From: Leishmania donovani
Taxonomy: Eukaryota > Euglenozoa > Kinetoplastea > Trypanosomatida > Trypanosomatidae
Length of the DNA: 64,000 nucleotides
NCBI RefSeq assembly: GCF_000227135.1
Contig: NC_018258.1
Coordinates: 528,318-592,317, forward strand
Direction: 5' to 3'
Part shown: positions 19,861 through 30,190 of the stretch, piece by piece
Layout: each line of letters opens with the position of its first letter
Position numbering within the stretch: position 1 is the stretch's first letter
Notes under the pieces: model-generated
Seen by the model: the letters and a program-made list of their open reading frames with translations, nothing else
Databases searched by the model: none
What the model was told of the DNA's origin: nothing
Position numbers and translations under genes: made by a program

Positions 19861-22800
19861 TCATTCCTGCACGTTACGCCGCTCAACAATGATGAGGCTG
19901 CAGTTGTCGAGGCCGACGCCCTCGTCGTTGTCCTCCGGCGCCACACACTGCGCAAACACGCCGGCGGCGGCCGTGAGAAGAATCGCATCTACCTGAGAGA
20001 GTCGCGGGGCAGCACCATCGTCGTCGTCGTCATCGTAATACCTGATCATGGACTCCTCTGTGACAGCCCTCGAGGTAAAGCTCCCGCCCTTGGTGGGCGA
20101 CGGGGTCTTGCGGCTGTTTCCGAGTGCCTCACTGCTGTGCAAAGGACCGCCTGCGCGCGGCGGCGATACCGGGGACGAGCTCCACGGTGAGCCCCCTGCA
20201 ACAACGGATGGGCCTCTTAGGCGGTTCTGATAGAGTTCGGCACCACGCAGCACAGCATCCATCGCTGAGCCAGACACGGCAAGGTCGTTGACGGTGTTCG
20301 TGAGCGCCACATGAACCTGGTGCAGCGTCGCCGTGTCCCATACGCCATCGCAGGCAAGCACGATGCCCCACTGATCCGTGTCGCTTGGCACCGGCATAAT
20401 CGTAACGTCCGGCACGGCGGAGACGGCCTGCTTGCGCGGCCCGCGACCGCCGCACTGCTTGAAGTCGAAGTCGCCCAGAGCACGCGGCACGGCAGACATG
20501 CCCTCAATACGACCGCTAATAATGTTGTAGCCGGCGGCGTGGATGCGGGCCTGCTCCGCCTCGTCCGACACGCGGTGCTTCACGCTGATCACCTTCATGC
20601 GGTCCTTCGTGTAGAAGGCGGCACCGCTATCGCCGACGTTCGCACAGAGAACGAAGTTGGCGGTGATGCCCACCACACATGCCGTGCAGCCCACGCAGTC
20701 GTAGTCCCCACGCACCCCCTCCGGAGTCGAGCGCAGGTAGTCGTCCAGAGACATCAGTGCATCCTCCATGATACTGGCGAAGTACTGCCGGAGCATCTCC
20801 ATCTCCGGGATCGACACCACCGCCGCCGGGGACGGGCAAATGGCAACGTTTCCGGCAGGCGGGTTTGGGTTGTGGCTCAAGCCGCTCCCATGCCGCAGTT
20901 CCTCTGCAGCAGCGATCGACCTCGGCAGGAGCACCCCGGTGCGAGGGGATCCAACGCCTGCCGCGACAGAGACCATGTCTGGCAGCGGCTCCTCCACTGC
21001 TTCCCACGCATCCAGCGTTACCCCGGACTTGCGGTTTCGATTCGAGGAATGCGAGTTGCTGACGCGTTTGTTGGCGGTCAAGGAGGTGTCCGCCTGTGTG
21101 CTGGCGGGGTGCCGGTTCTTGCCTCCCACAGCCCCAGTTGCGCCCTCGAACGCAGGCGACGTCTCCTTCATACCTGCATCTCCCATCCCGAGGGTGGCGC
21201 CTGCAGCGTGGAGGCGCAGCGACTCAGCTGTGACAGGGACAAGAACGGAGAAGGACCCGGCGAAAGACACGCTGCGCAGCTCATCGGCCAGGGTAAACGG
21301 GACGTCGGCGGTCTTGGGAGGCGAAGCAGTTTCGTCGCCGTTCGCCTCCGATCGCTTGGCGGAGAAGCGGTCGAAAGGGACCGACACGGTCGCACTTCCA
21401 GACGGCCTCTGGAAGGGGGAGGAGAGGTGGGAGTGCGGCATACGGCCGGAGGCGGCATCGAGAGACGGTGGTGGGCTCGACGCGGCGGGGCCTGCGGGGG
21501 TGTTCAGGGAGTCAGCGAGCGGAGCAGCGTAGTTTAAAATGCCGTCGCCCGCCGGGACCGCCGACACGGATTGAGGCAGCCACGGCGCTGTCGCCCCCGC
21601 AGAAGCAGCCGAGTCCGTCTCTGCCTTGAGAAAGAACAAGAGCGCGCGGGCACGCACGTCATCGGGGCGCGTTTCCTCGATCGCACGCCGCAGGTGCGCC
21701 TCGAAGTGGCGGGCCGCCAGCTTCGCCACTGCATCGCCACCGTGCCCGTCAAACATGCAGAACACCGCCATCGGCATCGTCTCCTTCGGCACCGCCTCCG
21801 CCTCTTCTTTCGCAGCTCCTGCGGCGGTCGCTGCTGCTTCCTCATCACCCGTGTTGGGCCTCTCGTATGCCCCGGAGTCACTAGGGCGTACTGCCGAGTT
21901 GAACTCCGGTGAGCTCTCGGAGGCAGACGAGGCGCTGAGTTCGTAGCTGCCGTGAACCAAGAGCGAGGAGTCGAGTCGGTGAGTATCTCCGCGGTCCAGA
22001 GTCTCAAGCGGCTTCTTCGCTGCCGCCTCGGCTGCTGCTGCCGCGGCGGCCACTTCCCGGAGCTCCTTGCGGTTCACCACTTCCTCGGAGATGGCCGGGA
22101 TGTCGACCAAGAACACCGCCTCGGCGTCCTCCTGCGTCGTGCGCCACCCTTGCACGCTGGCGGCAAGTGCGCAGAGCTTGGTGACCGGCTCTCCCACGGT
22201 AACGGTGTTGCCGGCAGAGAAGTCGAGCGGGTCACGGCTGAGGAACTGCTGCATCGGCGAGCGCACAGGGAGTTGTGACAGGGAGTTGCTCGCAACAGTG
22301 GTCGGGCGCTGCCGCACCAGCGCGCCGCCGCTGGGCGGGGATTTGGGGGAGAGACCAAGGGCGCCGGCGTCTATTCCCATCGACAACTGTGCCCCTCCGT
22401 TTGGCAGCGCAGACGCGTTGGAGGCCCGCTGCAGCGTGTTTGCAAATGCGGGCAGCATTTCCGACGCCGTGAATGCCTCCGTGGCCGGCGAGGAGGTGAC
22501 GTTTTGTAGAGCGGCAGGGATCCACAAGTCAGACAGTGTCTGATTGAGAATCGCAGCGGGGAGCACGTTGTCGATGGAATGCGCACGTGCGTGGGCCTCG
22601 GCGCCGATCGCTGACCCTGAAGCGTGACGTACCGCTGCCGATGCTGTCACGTCCTTCAGTCGCACCTCGTAGCCGACGCAGTGGATGTCGCGTGCGGGGT
22701 GCTTCAGATACGTGCCGCGTGTGAAGGCGATCTGGTCCACCAACGCGTCGTAGACCTCGGTGTGCTTCCACGTGAATTGCTGGCACTTCTCGCACCAGAA

Positions 22801-25800
22801 GATGCGGTCAAAGCTGTTCATGATGTCTAGAAGATTCAGAAACAGCGTGCACACGCTCGGGTTCTGCAAGTGGTGGCGGCGGACGTGCGACGGGCATACC
22901 GCCTCAAGACAGTGCAAGCATAGAAAAGCGGCTGGCCGCCGATGGCAGCGGCTGCAGTGATCGTAGAGGTCATTCGCATCGTATCGGCTGCAGTCCGGTC
23001 CCTTGAAGTCCTTTGCAATAAAGGCTGCATCGCAATGGCACGCACCATCGTTGGCCTCATCATCGCATGCGTCGTGGTCGCCCTTGGCTTCCGATCCTTC
23101 CTCCGTGTGTTCCAGCGGCGCTGTGAGACTCCCTCGATCGTCTTGTGGCATGTGCCCATGCCGCTCGTACCGGCCAACCTCGTCTTCCGGATCCATAAGC
23201 ATAACGCCGGCAGCGGCGTCGAAGATGAGTCGCGCCGCCACCTTCGCATCACACGAACCCTGCGGGAGCCCCTCCTCATCCGCCGGGTCCATGTTGTACT
23301 CGGCGGCCACCGTTCCAAACGTAAAATCCTGTGGCTCGAGACGCATCGTGCCGGAGGCCTGCGCAGGAGTGCGGCGGAACTGACTGCACGAAAGTGACAC
23401 AGACGCCCTCGCATCAACGCTAAAGTCGGCATCCGGCAGCACAACAAGGCCACTCGGGCGCGAGCCGGCAGCGTTGCCGCTCGGATACGTGGAGGGGCTG
23501 CCTTTTGGAGTCAGGGGCGCCGGCGTCATGAGGTGGCTGCCGGCAGCTCCCAAGGACGGCGAGCCGGCTGGTATGGATACGGGGCTTGCATCGGCAGGGG
23601 GCAGTGGGTGAGGCGGTTGCTGGTCACTGGCCGGTGTCAAGTTCGGCGTCGCATTTTTCTTCTTGTCGGGAATGCTCCCAAGCGAAGAGCCGTGGCGCTG
23701 TTTCGCTTCAGGGTCGCTGGTTACAGCGCTGGTGCTGGCGTTCGTGTTGCTTTTCGGCGATGCAAGGACGGTGAGCGGCGTCGACGACGCCGCCTCTGGC
23801 ACGACCTCGTACCGAGGCAGGAAGACGTGTTCAACCGATGTCCACATACCCACCGTGCGGCGCTGTGCAGCATCTTCGTCGTCGTCAGCCGCCGCCGCCG
23901 CCGCAGCAGCAGCAGCGAACGCGTCATCCTTCGCTCGATTTCCGCGGTGGTGGCGCCACTGCCCTGCCGCTGCCTCTCGAATACGGCCCTCTTCCTCCTT
24001 TGAAGCGGCGGCCTCGTCGCTGCCTTTCTGCTCCCACACCGTCTCGATGTCGTCGTCGGTGTTGGCGTTGTCCGGCTTGCTGCTGGCACTGTCTCTCGCA
24101 AAGACGGCTGCCTGTGAAAAGAGAGCCGTCGACTCCTTGCCGTCGACCCCTGCGCCGGCGCGGTGCCGACGCCGCCGGCCACCGCCACTGCGGCGCCGAC
24201 CATGCTGCGAGGCTGCCCTGCCCCCCTGTCGCTGCTCGTTGCGCTTGTGATAGTAGCTCGTCATGGTGCCGTAGTGCAGACTAGAGTAATTGCTGCGGCG
24301 ACGCAGCTTTCGCAGCTCGGCCGTGGTTGCACTCATGATGCTGTCGCCGCCGTAGTAGCTATAGACGGTGCGCTGCTGATAGTCTCCATCAGAGTCTTCT
24401 GCGTCGTCCGCATTTGCCGTGGCGGCAACGGCGCCGCCGCCCGTGGAAGAGCAGGCGCCAGGGTCGACCACACTCGACCGCCGCCGCATGGTGTGAGTGC
24501 TCAGCTCATCAACGGAGCTGCAGCCGGCAGGGGTGTCAACGTTGACCGTTGGCGCTGTCGCGGAGAGGTCCTCGGCTGACGGCGCAGGCGCGATCAGCGC
24601 CGAGGCCAACGCCGACGAGACCTTGCCGAGCGAGTTGGCGTGGCGGCTCGCTTGCTGGTGCACTGCCGGCAGCGGAGAGGCACCGGAGGAAAAGATCGAC
24701 ACAACGCCGGCATTGAAACTTTGCTCAGCGGACCCCGACGCCGACGACCCGCCTGACGTCTCCGTCAGCAGAAGCGCGCCGGCTGGGATCGGGCCAAGCG
24801 GAATCGGCAGGTCATCGCGGGTGCTGCGTACGTCGGCTAAGCCTGCGGAAACACCCTGTGAAGCCGCCACCGCTGTGTGAGTCGGAAGCAGAGGGAAGCG
24901 CGCGTTGACGGTCGACCGCAACGCCGCCGTGGGCCGCGAGGACGGCGACAGCGGCTCCGGTGTAACGGAGCTCGGCGTCGCCCCGCCACGGTTTCCAGAC
25001 GCAAGCGCCATCAGTGCAAAGTCATCGAGCGTGTGACTGCGCCGATGGTGTCCCAAAGACGAGGGCGAGAAGACGTGGCTGCTCTCTGCGCCCCCCAGGC
25101 GACCGGCGCTCGAGGTGGCGATCAGGGCACTGTCCGGCGCCAACATCTTGCTGCGATGACGCCTGCGTGGGAGTGCCGTGCAGCTCAGCTGCGTGCTGCT
25201 CAAAGATACGGAGTTGTCAGAAAGAGCGGGTGCTAGCGTGGAGTGTGTTGAGGAAAGCCCGCGAGTCACATGTGCGTCCCGCTGCGACGTGTGCGGATGT
25301 TGATACTGCCTCCATCGGCCTACAATGCTGCCGGAGGCCCGCGCGCGCATCTTGCGAATAACAGCCGGTAACGGCGCTGTACCAAATGCGTTATCACTGT
25401 AGTGGTGCTGCTCAAATTTGACGTTCGTCTGTCGCGAGTCAGTCGACGACGACGTCTGTGGCCCCTCAGCACAAACAAGTCGCGACGCCGTGCTACTACC
25501 AGTGGACTGAGGGGCTGCCTCGAGGCTCTCTGTACGTGCTCGCGTACAGCACCGGAGAGGCTTTGAAAGACAAGCAGCCTTCACCACATCCGGCCCCGAC
25601 TCGCCGGTGAGCATGCTCGGCATCGTCTGCGACCAGCCCGGACCTTCACACATGGTTTCAGAGCGCTCTGTCGAGTTCCTTGTCTCAGCGATGCCACTTT
25701 CGCGTGAGGCAGACGCGCTAGAGTTCATGTTATACCGCGCGTACGGACTCGCCATGTTAAACTCCATTGGCGTCGACTCGATGCTAGGGTCGTAAAAATG

Positions 25801-27564
25801 CAGACGCGCCTCGTTCTGCGTGCAGGCCAGCAGGCTCTCCTCCTCGTCATCCACGTAACTCTTCTCGCCCACGTCCGCGTCGGCGGGGTTGGTGGAGGCT
25901 GTGCCGGCGCTGCCGCTGCGGTCCCGAAGCCAACGCGGTTGCCCAGAATGTCCTCTACAGGTGGCACCTGGGCTCTGGTCCTCCTCTTTCTCTGCCTGGC
26001 AGCCCTGAGCAAAGAAACGAAACTGCGGCTTCGTCGAGGCGGATGCCGAGGGCCCGGACGACGTGCACCTCTTCAGGTGAGAGGCCAATGCAGGATGGAC
26101 AGTAGCCGGTGGTAGAGGGAACGGCCTCACGCTCTCAGTGGTGGTGAGCTTGGCGAGCGGCAGTCGAGGAGGTGGCCGGGTCGCTGGCAACTCGCTTGTA
26201 TCCTCAGTGCTCGTATTGCGATCTCTATCCGCAGAAACCAGTTCTGTGGGGTCCACTTGCTCAACCGGGTCGAGTTTCTGTGACGGAGGCGACGTGCTGA
26301 GGGAAGGATAACCAGGCAGCGGGCTCGGCACTTGCGTCACGGGCGTCATCGCACTGAAGGCGGCTCTCTCCCGCAATGCAGCCGCTGGGCTTTGCGGTGT
26401 GAATTGCGCGGTGCTGACTGCAGGCAAGGAGGACGGGGTAGCCAAGCTGCTCTCTGGCGGGGCAGTAAAACTTGAGCTTGCAACAACTGCTCGTGGAGGG
26501 CTTCTCGCCAGAACGGAGGCGCCGGCAGCGATGATGGGCTTCCGCGAAGCGACGGCAGCCCGCTGCCGATCCTTGAAGCTCATCCTGGGCGAGCTTGTCG
26601 AGGTGGACGACACGGGCGACAGTGTGGGCAGCTCCTCCAGCGTTGTTCGGCTGCCAAACCCATTTGGAGAGGTCGTGGCGCTACCAATGGCGGTCGGTGT
26701 CTGCAGTTTCGGGAGAGGCGCCTTCGTGTCGTCGGCGTTTATCTGAGCGGCCGCATTGCCGGATGTCGAGCTAGCAGGGGTGCACAACATCAGGGACGAG
26801 GGCAAATGCGGCGGAGGCGCCGCTGCTGCGCTGGCGGTGTCCTGTGGGAGCAGGCTTAGCGGACTCTGTAGTTGCGACGCAGATGCGAGGCTTCCAGAGT
26901 GCTCGTGTGGTGAGCCAGTCGGCTTGCTCGCGAAGGAGAAGTTCGACGAGGTGGCGCGCAACACCAGGGAGTCAGGCACACTAGGGCCTTCCTCCACGGC
27001 CGCCGTCGCCGTGAGCGCATCCGGACCGGCGAGGGCGATCGGCGTCTGACTTGGTGCGCGGGGCGCACCGGCGCGGCCACCTCTGTGAGAAGGCCCCATC
27101 TCTGTAAATATGCACGCAGTAAGAGGTGGGGATGCTGCTGCCGTGGTCCTCTTCAAGGCCGAATGCGGGAGAGGGCGCTCGCGAGCGGGAGAAAGGTCTA
27201 ACGTTAGGGGTGAGGATGAAGACGCGGTGCTCATGGGAGAGTGCGCCAGGCGACTGTTTATAGCTCTGAGCTCAAGGTCAGTGCTACCGCTAGCACCAGC
27301 GCGCTGGCGCTGCCTATCCTTGAAGCTGAGCCGCCGTTTACGTCCAGAAAGAGAGACTGCATCGGCTTGAGTGGCGTCGCTCGGGTTTTCCACTAAAGGA
27401 GAAAGTGTCGCAGACGACGGTGTGGCGTCTGTGCGAAGCAGCGACAATGAAGTGTGCCCGCTTCCTGGTCCATGAGCTCCTGTTGTTCCGGGCGACGAAG
27501 CTGCAGAGGTGTCAACAGCTGCGCTGCCGGCCTCCGTAATCTTGGCCTCGATGTCCGAACTCAT
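19861..27564 (-). CDS. PP2C-family Ser/Thr protein phosphatase with B-box/UBP-like zinc-finger region (2567 aa)
   Basis: Metal-dependent protein phosphatase. I take the ATG at 27564 (MSSDIEAKITEAGS); stop is TGA at 19861. Residues 1-1500 are low-complexity, with the motif SFKDRQR near residues 80 and 329. About residues 1530-1640 form a Cys/His-rich zinc-binding region: HCSRCHRRPAAFLCLHC, then CPSHVRRHH, then WCEKCQQF. The PP2C domain runs from about 1795 to the end: GWRTTQEDAEAVF (about 1804), MFDGHGGDAVAKLA (about 1937), GCTACVVGITANF with CANVGDSGA (about 2289), LACDGVWD (about 2405) and LDNCSLIIVERR (about 2552). All four metal-binding Asp positions of the family are present, so it should be active. 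Two long inserts interrupt the fold: about 300 residues after DGHGG, and about 110 residues before the last strand, including an Asp run (DDDDDD). It is far longer than typical PP2C enzymes of 300-500 residues. Confidence 0.92.
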   Translation of the reverse strand: MSSDIEAKITEAGSAAVDTSAASSPGTTGAHGPGSGHTSLSLLRTDATPSSATLSPLVENPSDATQADAVSLSGRKRRLSFKDRQRQRAGASGSTDLELRAINSRLAHSPMSTASSSSPLTLDLSPARERPLPHSALKRTTAAASPPLTACIFTEMGPSHRGGRAGAPRAPSQTPIALAGPDALTATAAVEEGPSVPDSLVLRATSSNFSFASKPTGSPHEHSGSLASASQLQSPLSLLPQDTASAAAAPPPHLPSSLMLCTPASSTSGNAAAQINADDTKAPLPKLQTPTAIGSATTSPNGFGSRTTLEELPTLSPVSSTSTSSPRMSFKDRQRAAVASRKPIIAAGASVLARSPPRAVVASSSFTAPPESSLATPSSLPAVSTAQFTPQSPAAALRERAAFSAMTPVTQVPSPLPGYPSLSTSPPSQKLDPVEQVDPTELVSADRDRNTSTEDTSELPATRPPPRLPLAKLTTTESVRPFPLPPATVHPALASHLKRCTSSGPSASASTKPQFRFFAQGCQAEKEEDQSPGATCRGHSGQPRWLRDRSGSAGTASTNPADADVGEKSYVDDEEESLLACTQNEARLHFYDPSIESTPMEFNMASPYARYNMNSSASASRESGIAETRNSTERSETMCEGPGWSQTMPSMLTGESGPDVVKAACLSKPLRCCTRARTESLEAAPQSTGSSTASRLVCAEGPQTSSSTDSRQTNVKFEQHHYSDNAFGTAPLPAVIRKMRARASGSIVGRWRQYQHPHTSQRDAHVTRGLSSTHSTLAPALSDNSVSLSSTQLSCTALPRRRHRSKMLAPDSALIATSSAGRLGGAESSHVFSPSSLGHHRRSHTLDDFALMALASGNRGGATPSSVTPEPLSPSSRPTAALRSTVNARFPLLPTHTAVAASQGVSAGLADVRSTRDDLPIPLGPIPAGALLLTETSGGSSASGSAEQSFNAGVVSIFSSGASPLPAVHQQASRHANSLGKVSSALASALIAPAPSAEDLSATAPTVNVDTPAGCSSVDELSTHTMRRRSSVVDPGACSSTGGGAVAATANADDAEDSDGDYQQRTVYSYYGGDSIMSATTAELRKLRRRSNYSSLHYGTMTSYYHKRNEQRQGGRAASQHGRRRSGGGRRRRHRAGAGVDGKESTALFSQAAVFARDSASSKPDNANTDDDIETVWEQKGSDEAAASKEEEGRIREAAAGQWRHHRGNRAKDDAFAAAAAAAAAADDDEDAAQRRTVGMWTSVEHVFLPRYEVVPEAASSTPLTVLASPKSNTNASTSAVTSDPEAKQRHGSSLGSIPDKKKNATPNLTPASDQQPPHPLPPADASPVSIPAGSPSLGAAGSHLMTPAPLTPKGSPSTYPSGNAAGSRPSGLVVLPDADFSVDARASVSLSCSQFRRTPAQASGTMRLEPQDFTFGTVAAEYNMDPADEEGLPQGSCDAKVAARLIFDAAAGVMLMDPEDEVGRYERHGHMPQDDRGSLTAPLEHTEEGSEAKGDHDACDDEANDGACHCDAAFIAKDFKGPDCSRYDANDLYDHCSRCHRRPAAFLCLHCLEAVCPSHVRRHHLQNPSVCTLFLNLLDIMNSFDRIFWCEKCQQFTWKHTEVYDALVDQIAFTRGTYLKHPARDIHCVGYEVRLKDVTASAAVRHASGSAIGAEAHARAHSIDNVLPAAILNQTLSDLWIPAALQNVTSSPATEAFTASEMLPAFANTLQRASNASALPNGGAQLSMGIDAGALGLSPKSPPSGGALVRQRPTTVASNSLSQLPVRSPMQQFLSRDPLDFSAGNTVTVGEPVTKLCALAASVQGWRTTQEDAEAVFLVDIPAISEEVVNRKELREVAAAAAAAEAAAKKPLETLDRGDTHRLDSSLLVHGSYELSASSASESSPEFNSAVRPSDSGAYERPNTGDEEAAATAAGAAKEEAEAVPKETMPMAVFCMFDGHGGDAVAKLAARHFEAHLRRAIEETRPDDVRARALLFFLKAETDSAASAGATAPWLPQSVSAVPAGDGILNYAAPLADSLNTPAGPAASSPPPSLDAASGRMPHSHLSSPFQRPSGSATVSVPFDRFSAKRSEANGDETASPPKTADVPFTLADELRSVSFAGSFSVLVPVTAESLRLHAAGATLGMGDAGMKETSPAFEGATGAVGGKNRHPASTQADTSLTANKRVSNSHSSNRNRKSGVTLDAWEAVEEPLPDMVSVAAGVGSPRTGVLLPRSIAAAEELRHGSGLSHNPNPPAGNVAICPSPAAVVSIPEMEMLRQYFASIMEDALMSLDDYLRSTPEGVRGDYDCVGCTACVVGITANFVLCANVGDSGAAFYTKDRMKVISVKHRVSDEAEQARIHAAGYNIISGRIEGMSAVPRALGDFDFKQCGGRGPRKQAVSAVPDVTIMPVPSDTDQWGIVLACDGVWDTATLHQVHVALTNTVNDLAVSGSAMDAVLRGAELYQNRLRGPSVVAGGSPWSSSPVSPPRAGGPLHSSEALGNSRKTPSPTKGGSFTSRAVTEESMIRYYDDDDDDGAAPRLSQVDAILLTAAAGVFAQCVAPEDNDEGVGLDNCSLIIVERRNVQE

Positions 27565-27718
27565 TATGTGGTCCCAGCTAAGGAGTGTTGTGAAGCGAGG
27601 GCGCAGAAAGGCGTGCGAGCGATCGAAATACACGCGTGTCTGCAGATAGCACACCCTCACGAGCAGAGTGCACACGTTTGCACCACCGCAAGACAAGACG
27701 ACAAGACGGAGTCGCGCG

Positions 27719-27720
27719 CT
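27719..27720 (-). promoter_or_regulatory. Predicted spliced-leader acceptor AG for the PP2C gene
   Basis: Minus-strand CCCCTTTCTCTAG ends here, 154 nt before the ATG at 27564. Good polypyrimidine tract. Inference only; other AGs exist downstream. Confidence 0.3.
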
Positions 27721-29749
27721 AGAGAAAGGGGCGGCGAAGACGCACGCTCGGCTGTGAAAGTGCGGCGACGGCGGCGGAGAGGGGGTGGTGATCAAGCAGC
27801 AGCAGCAGCCACTAAAGTGAGTCAGGAACACGGCAGGCCGTAGGCACAACAGGGACAAAACAAGAGAGGCGGCAACACGTTCGGAATCGAGGAAAGAAAC
27901 GGGATTGAGGATCGGAGCAAGCGCCTTCCCCCTCACGCTCCAGAGCCCCACAGAAAGAGGAGGAGAAAGAAGACCGACTCTGCCGTGTTCCCCCTCCGAC
28001 CACTTCGAACAGCCCTCTCCCCGAAGACTCGAGATGGAGACTCGACGGGACTTTGTGAAAGCGTATGCGCAGGAAGCGAGCCCGCTCGGCTCTCATGAAA
28101 AAGAAGCAGGCCGAGCTCTCACCCTCTTCCTTCCCTTTCTGCCCAAAATCAGGTCAATCCCCCTTTGCGCAACAAGAGCAGGCTCGCTCAAAACGAAGTT
28201 GACGAGAAAACGATGCCGGCAACCACAAGAAAAGCCTCGGTAGGTGTGTGTGGTTGTGTGCGTGTGTGCCACACGGGTCAGAAAGCCAGCGCTTGTGCGA
28301 AACAAAGTTGTCTTCTCTGTGAGCGTGGGTATGATTTCGCGGCGTACGTGCAGCGATACACACCCACGCACACGCGCGGCCCCTACCGCTGTTCCTGCCT
28401 CCCAAGTGGTGGAGGCTCCCTGTCGAGAGGAGACGGCGAGGGCGATGCTGGCCACTCGCAGTAGAAGATGAGAGAAGCAGGAGCGGCAAGGTCACCGGCA
28501 ATGTAGAACGAAGAAAAACAAAACGGGTCGCTGGTGCACACATCACAACGAACAGGCCGATATATGCAGGCGCCCGAAGCACCAAAGGAAAAGAAAAAGG
28601 AGGAGCACGAAATATCCCTGTTTACGCTTCGCTCTGCAATACGAGTATGGCGGTTCTCTGAGTTTGTCGTCCGCGTGTTCTCCGCCGACAACTCACATGA
28701 AAAAAAAAAAACCAAGAAGGGCGGAGAGGCAAGGCGACAATCAGCGGCACTGAGCAAACGAAAAATAACGCCTGCGCCGCTCCAAGTCGTTCAAAGGCGG
28801 GAGAAAGAGCGTCGTTTTGGTGCCCCTGTCAGGTGCGTGCTGCTCGGCTGTAGCTGCGAAGACGATGATACGCGAAGCACAAGGCGAAAGAGGCAAAGCC
28901 TATAACGGCAGCGACAGCGAGAAAGATGTCAGGAGGAAGAGGGAAGGGGGCCCTCAGCAGGGGGGAGAGGGGCACACTAAGCACAGCACGTCAGGTGATC
29001 AGAAACAGCACGAGCAAGAGGATATAAAGCACTGCGCTCTCTTTGCTCTGCCGTTTGAGGGAAGCGAAACGGGCAATCTGGTTATGACGCGGCAGATCGG
29101 TAACACAAGAAGACAAGCACTTGGCAGAGAGGCGCACACATAGAGTCCGCGTACGTGCTGCAACACTCGACGTCACGGTCTCCGACACTCAGAGAAGCGA
29201 ACTGATAGACAAAAAAAAAGAAAAAGAGCAGAGAGAGAAAGAGAGACAGGGTACAGATACCTCGCGCTTGTCAGCCAACGCAACAACAACACAACAGGAA
29301 GGAGGGACGAAGGGCAAAAAAGGAGAAACTAAAGACAACGACTGTATGTCTACGGGTGACTCCACAGAAAAAAAAAAGGAAGCTCGAGAGAGATCCGCAA
29401 AGTCGCACAAGTAGCACCGGCTGTACACAAGCAGCCGAACTTCTGTTTGGATGAAAACGTATAGCCCGGGCTTTTACGCGAATTGATTGTCCGAGGGGCA
29501 CTTGCGTGCGCGCGCTGCCGCTCGAAACCCGATCGGCGTTGTGGAAAGTGGGGAGTATGGCCTCGCAAAAGTTTGAGGCGCTCCTGCTCGTGCAGAAGAG
29601 GCAGCCTTCCACAAACAGCACCCGGATAACAGAAGCGGTTTAAATCACAAGTTGTACAGGCGTACGTACAGATCCTGGAAGCATATGTTACTCACAGAAA
29701 AGGGGACAAAAAGATGGTGGAGAAAGTGTAAGTGAAAACACGTCAAGCG

Positions 29750-30190
29750 TGAGCCAGGCAGGGCTCGTGTCTGCTGCCGCCGCGTGCTGACGTGCTGCTT
29801 GCGCTAGTGTGCGGTTCGAGAGGGGAAGGCAGCGCTGTGGGCGCCATTTTCAATAGACGTAGAGACCGAGAGAGGCAGAGGAGTCAGTGAGTCGCTCGAG
29901 CTCATCAAAGGAAGTGGGCAGCGTAGGACGTCTCTTCACTGCTGCCGGGGGAGGTCACTGCGAGGGTGGCATCAGCCCTGACGGGCTGACATCACGAGAC
30001 AATCCTGCTGTGAAGTAAAGGCCATCATCCACTGGGGCCGGAGCTTACAACTGCCCATGAGCGCCGTGTGCTCCACATGGCACTCTAAGCCTTACTGCGG
30101 AGGGCGCACGAGTGGCCGCATCGCCTTCGCAGGCTGATGTCTGTGACACACAGCGCGGAGCTGCACTTAGCGCGCCACTGCTCGCCTCAT
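29750..30190. other. GC-richer island in the spacer, possibly degenerate retroposon sequence
   Basis: Base composition is balanced here, unlike the purine-rich flanks. It contains GC-rich short inverted repeats such as CAGCCCTGACGGGCTG (near 29970). It has no open frame of quality. It might be a degenerate SIDER-type element, but I found no clear diagnostic signature. Confidence 0.3.

Noticed and set aside
20311..21537. 408-codon plus-strand frame opposite the PP2C gene
   Set aside because: Shadow frame in GC-rich coding sequence; the opposite strand has clear PP2C motifs.
27565..27951. Extension of the PP2C frame above 27564
   Set aside because: Low-complexity Cys/Phe/Leu/Ser-rich translation of the leader; a good polypyrimidine-AG site lies within it.
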